Source: Actinomadura sp. NBRC 104425
GTDB lineage: Bacteria > Actinomycetota > Actinomycetes > Streptosporangiales > Streptosporangiaceae
Direction: 5' to 3'
DNA: 41,550 nt
NCBI RefSeq assembly: GCF_030269545.1
Contig: NZ_BSTN01000039.1
Location: forward strand, 1 to 41,550
Position 1 is the first letter of the stretch; each line of letters opens with the position of its first letter. Under the pieces are notes generated by a model that saw nothing but the letters and a program-made list of their open reading frames with translations, ran no database searches and had not been told where the DNA came from. Below, piece after piece: positions 31,424 through 41,550 of this stretch. Position numbers and translations under genes: made by a program.

Positions 31424-41550
<10,127 letters not shown>

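Overview
The window is very GC-rich DNA with an almost exclusive preference for G or C at third codon positions. It carries F420-dependent enzyme families, a DUF1707 protein and many GTG starts. This points to a filamentous actinobacterium; an Actinomadura/Streptosporangiales-like host is my inference, not something the sequence proves. I see no rRNA, tRNA, CRISPR array or intact insertion sequence.

Region 1 (1-7.1 kb, all minus strand) is general metabolism. A DUF1707 envelope protein lies downstream of an FdhF/YdeP-type molybdopterin oxidoreductase. A compact four-gene unit follows, in transcription order: nitroreductase-like reductase, Bcr/CflA efflux pump, F420-type LLM oxidoreductase, phosphotriesterase-like hydrolase. 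It ends at a strong hairpin at 3141-3184.

Region 2 (7.1-17.6 kb, minus strand) is a six-gene operon with gaps of 3-30 bp: GrpE-like exchange factor, lid-less Hsp70, large fibronectin-III-like protein, zinc-ribbon GTPase, GAP1-like GTPase-associated protein, and a membrane-anchored zinc-ribbon GTPase. It matches the chaperone plus double-GTPase conflict/signalling architecture predicted by comparative genomics; its biochemistry is essentially unknown.

Region 3 (17.8-26.8 kb) is mixed housekeeping: an ACT-domain protein, an acyl-CoA synthetase, a class II aldolase, an F420/PPOX protein, an ADP-ribosylglycohydrolase, an AraC regulator divergent from a DUF2000 gene, an acyl-CoA dehydrogenase behind a TetR-type palindrome, a Uma2 nuclease-fold protein and an aldo/keto reductase.

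Region 4 (26.8-41.55 kb, cut by the window edge) is the start of a nonribosomal peptide cluster. A minus-strand operon encodes SbnA and SbnB (L-2,3-diaminopropionate synthesis) plus a small protein. Divergent from it are a stand-alone adenylation protein and a giant NRPS (C-A-T-C-A-T-C-[A fragment]-T-C-A...). The stand-alone protein has adenylation motifs A1-A8 but stops before A9/A10. Module 3 of the NRPS lacks A1-A8 but keeps exactly A9/A10, including the catalytic lysine, in front of its carrier domain. The two pieces are complementary halves of one adenylation domain split at a loop. I propose that the stand-alone half docks on module 3 and loads diaminopropionate there. This is the most striking observation in the window.
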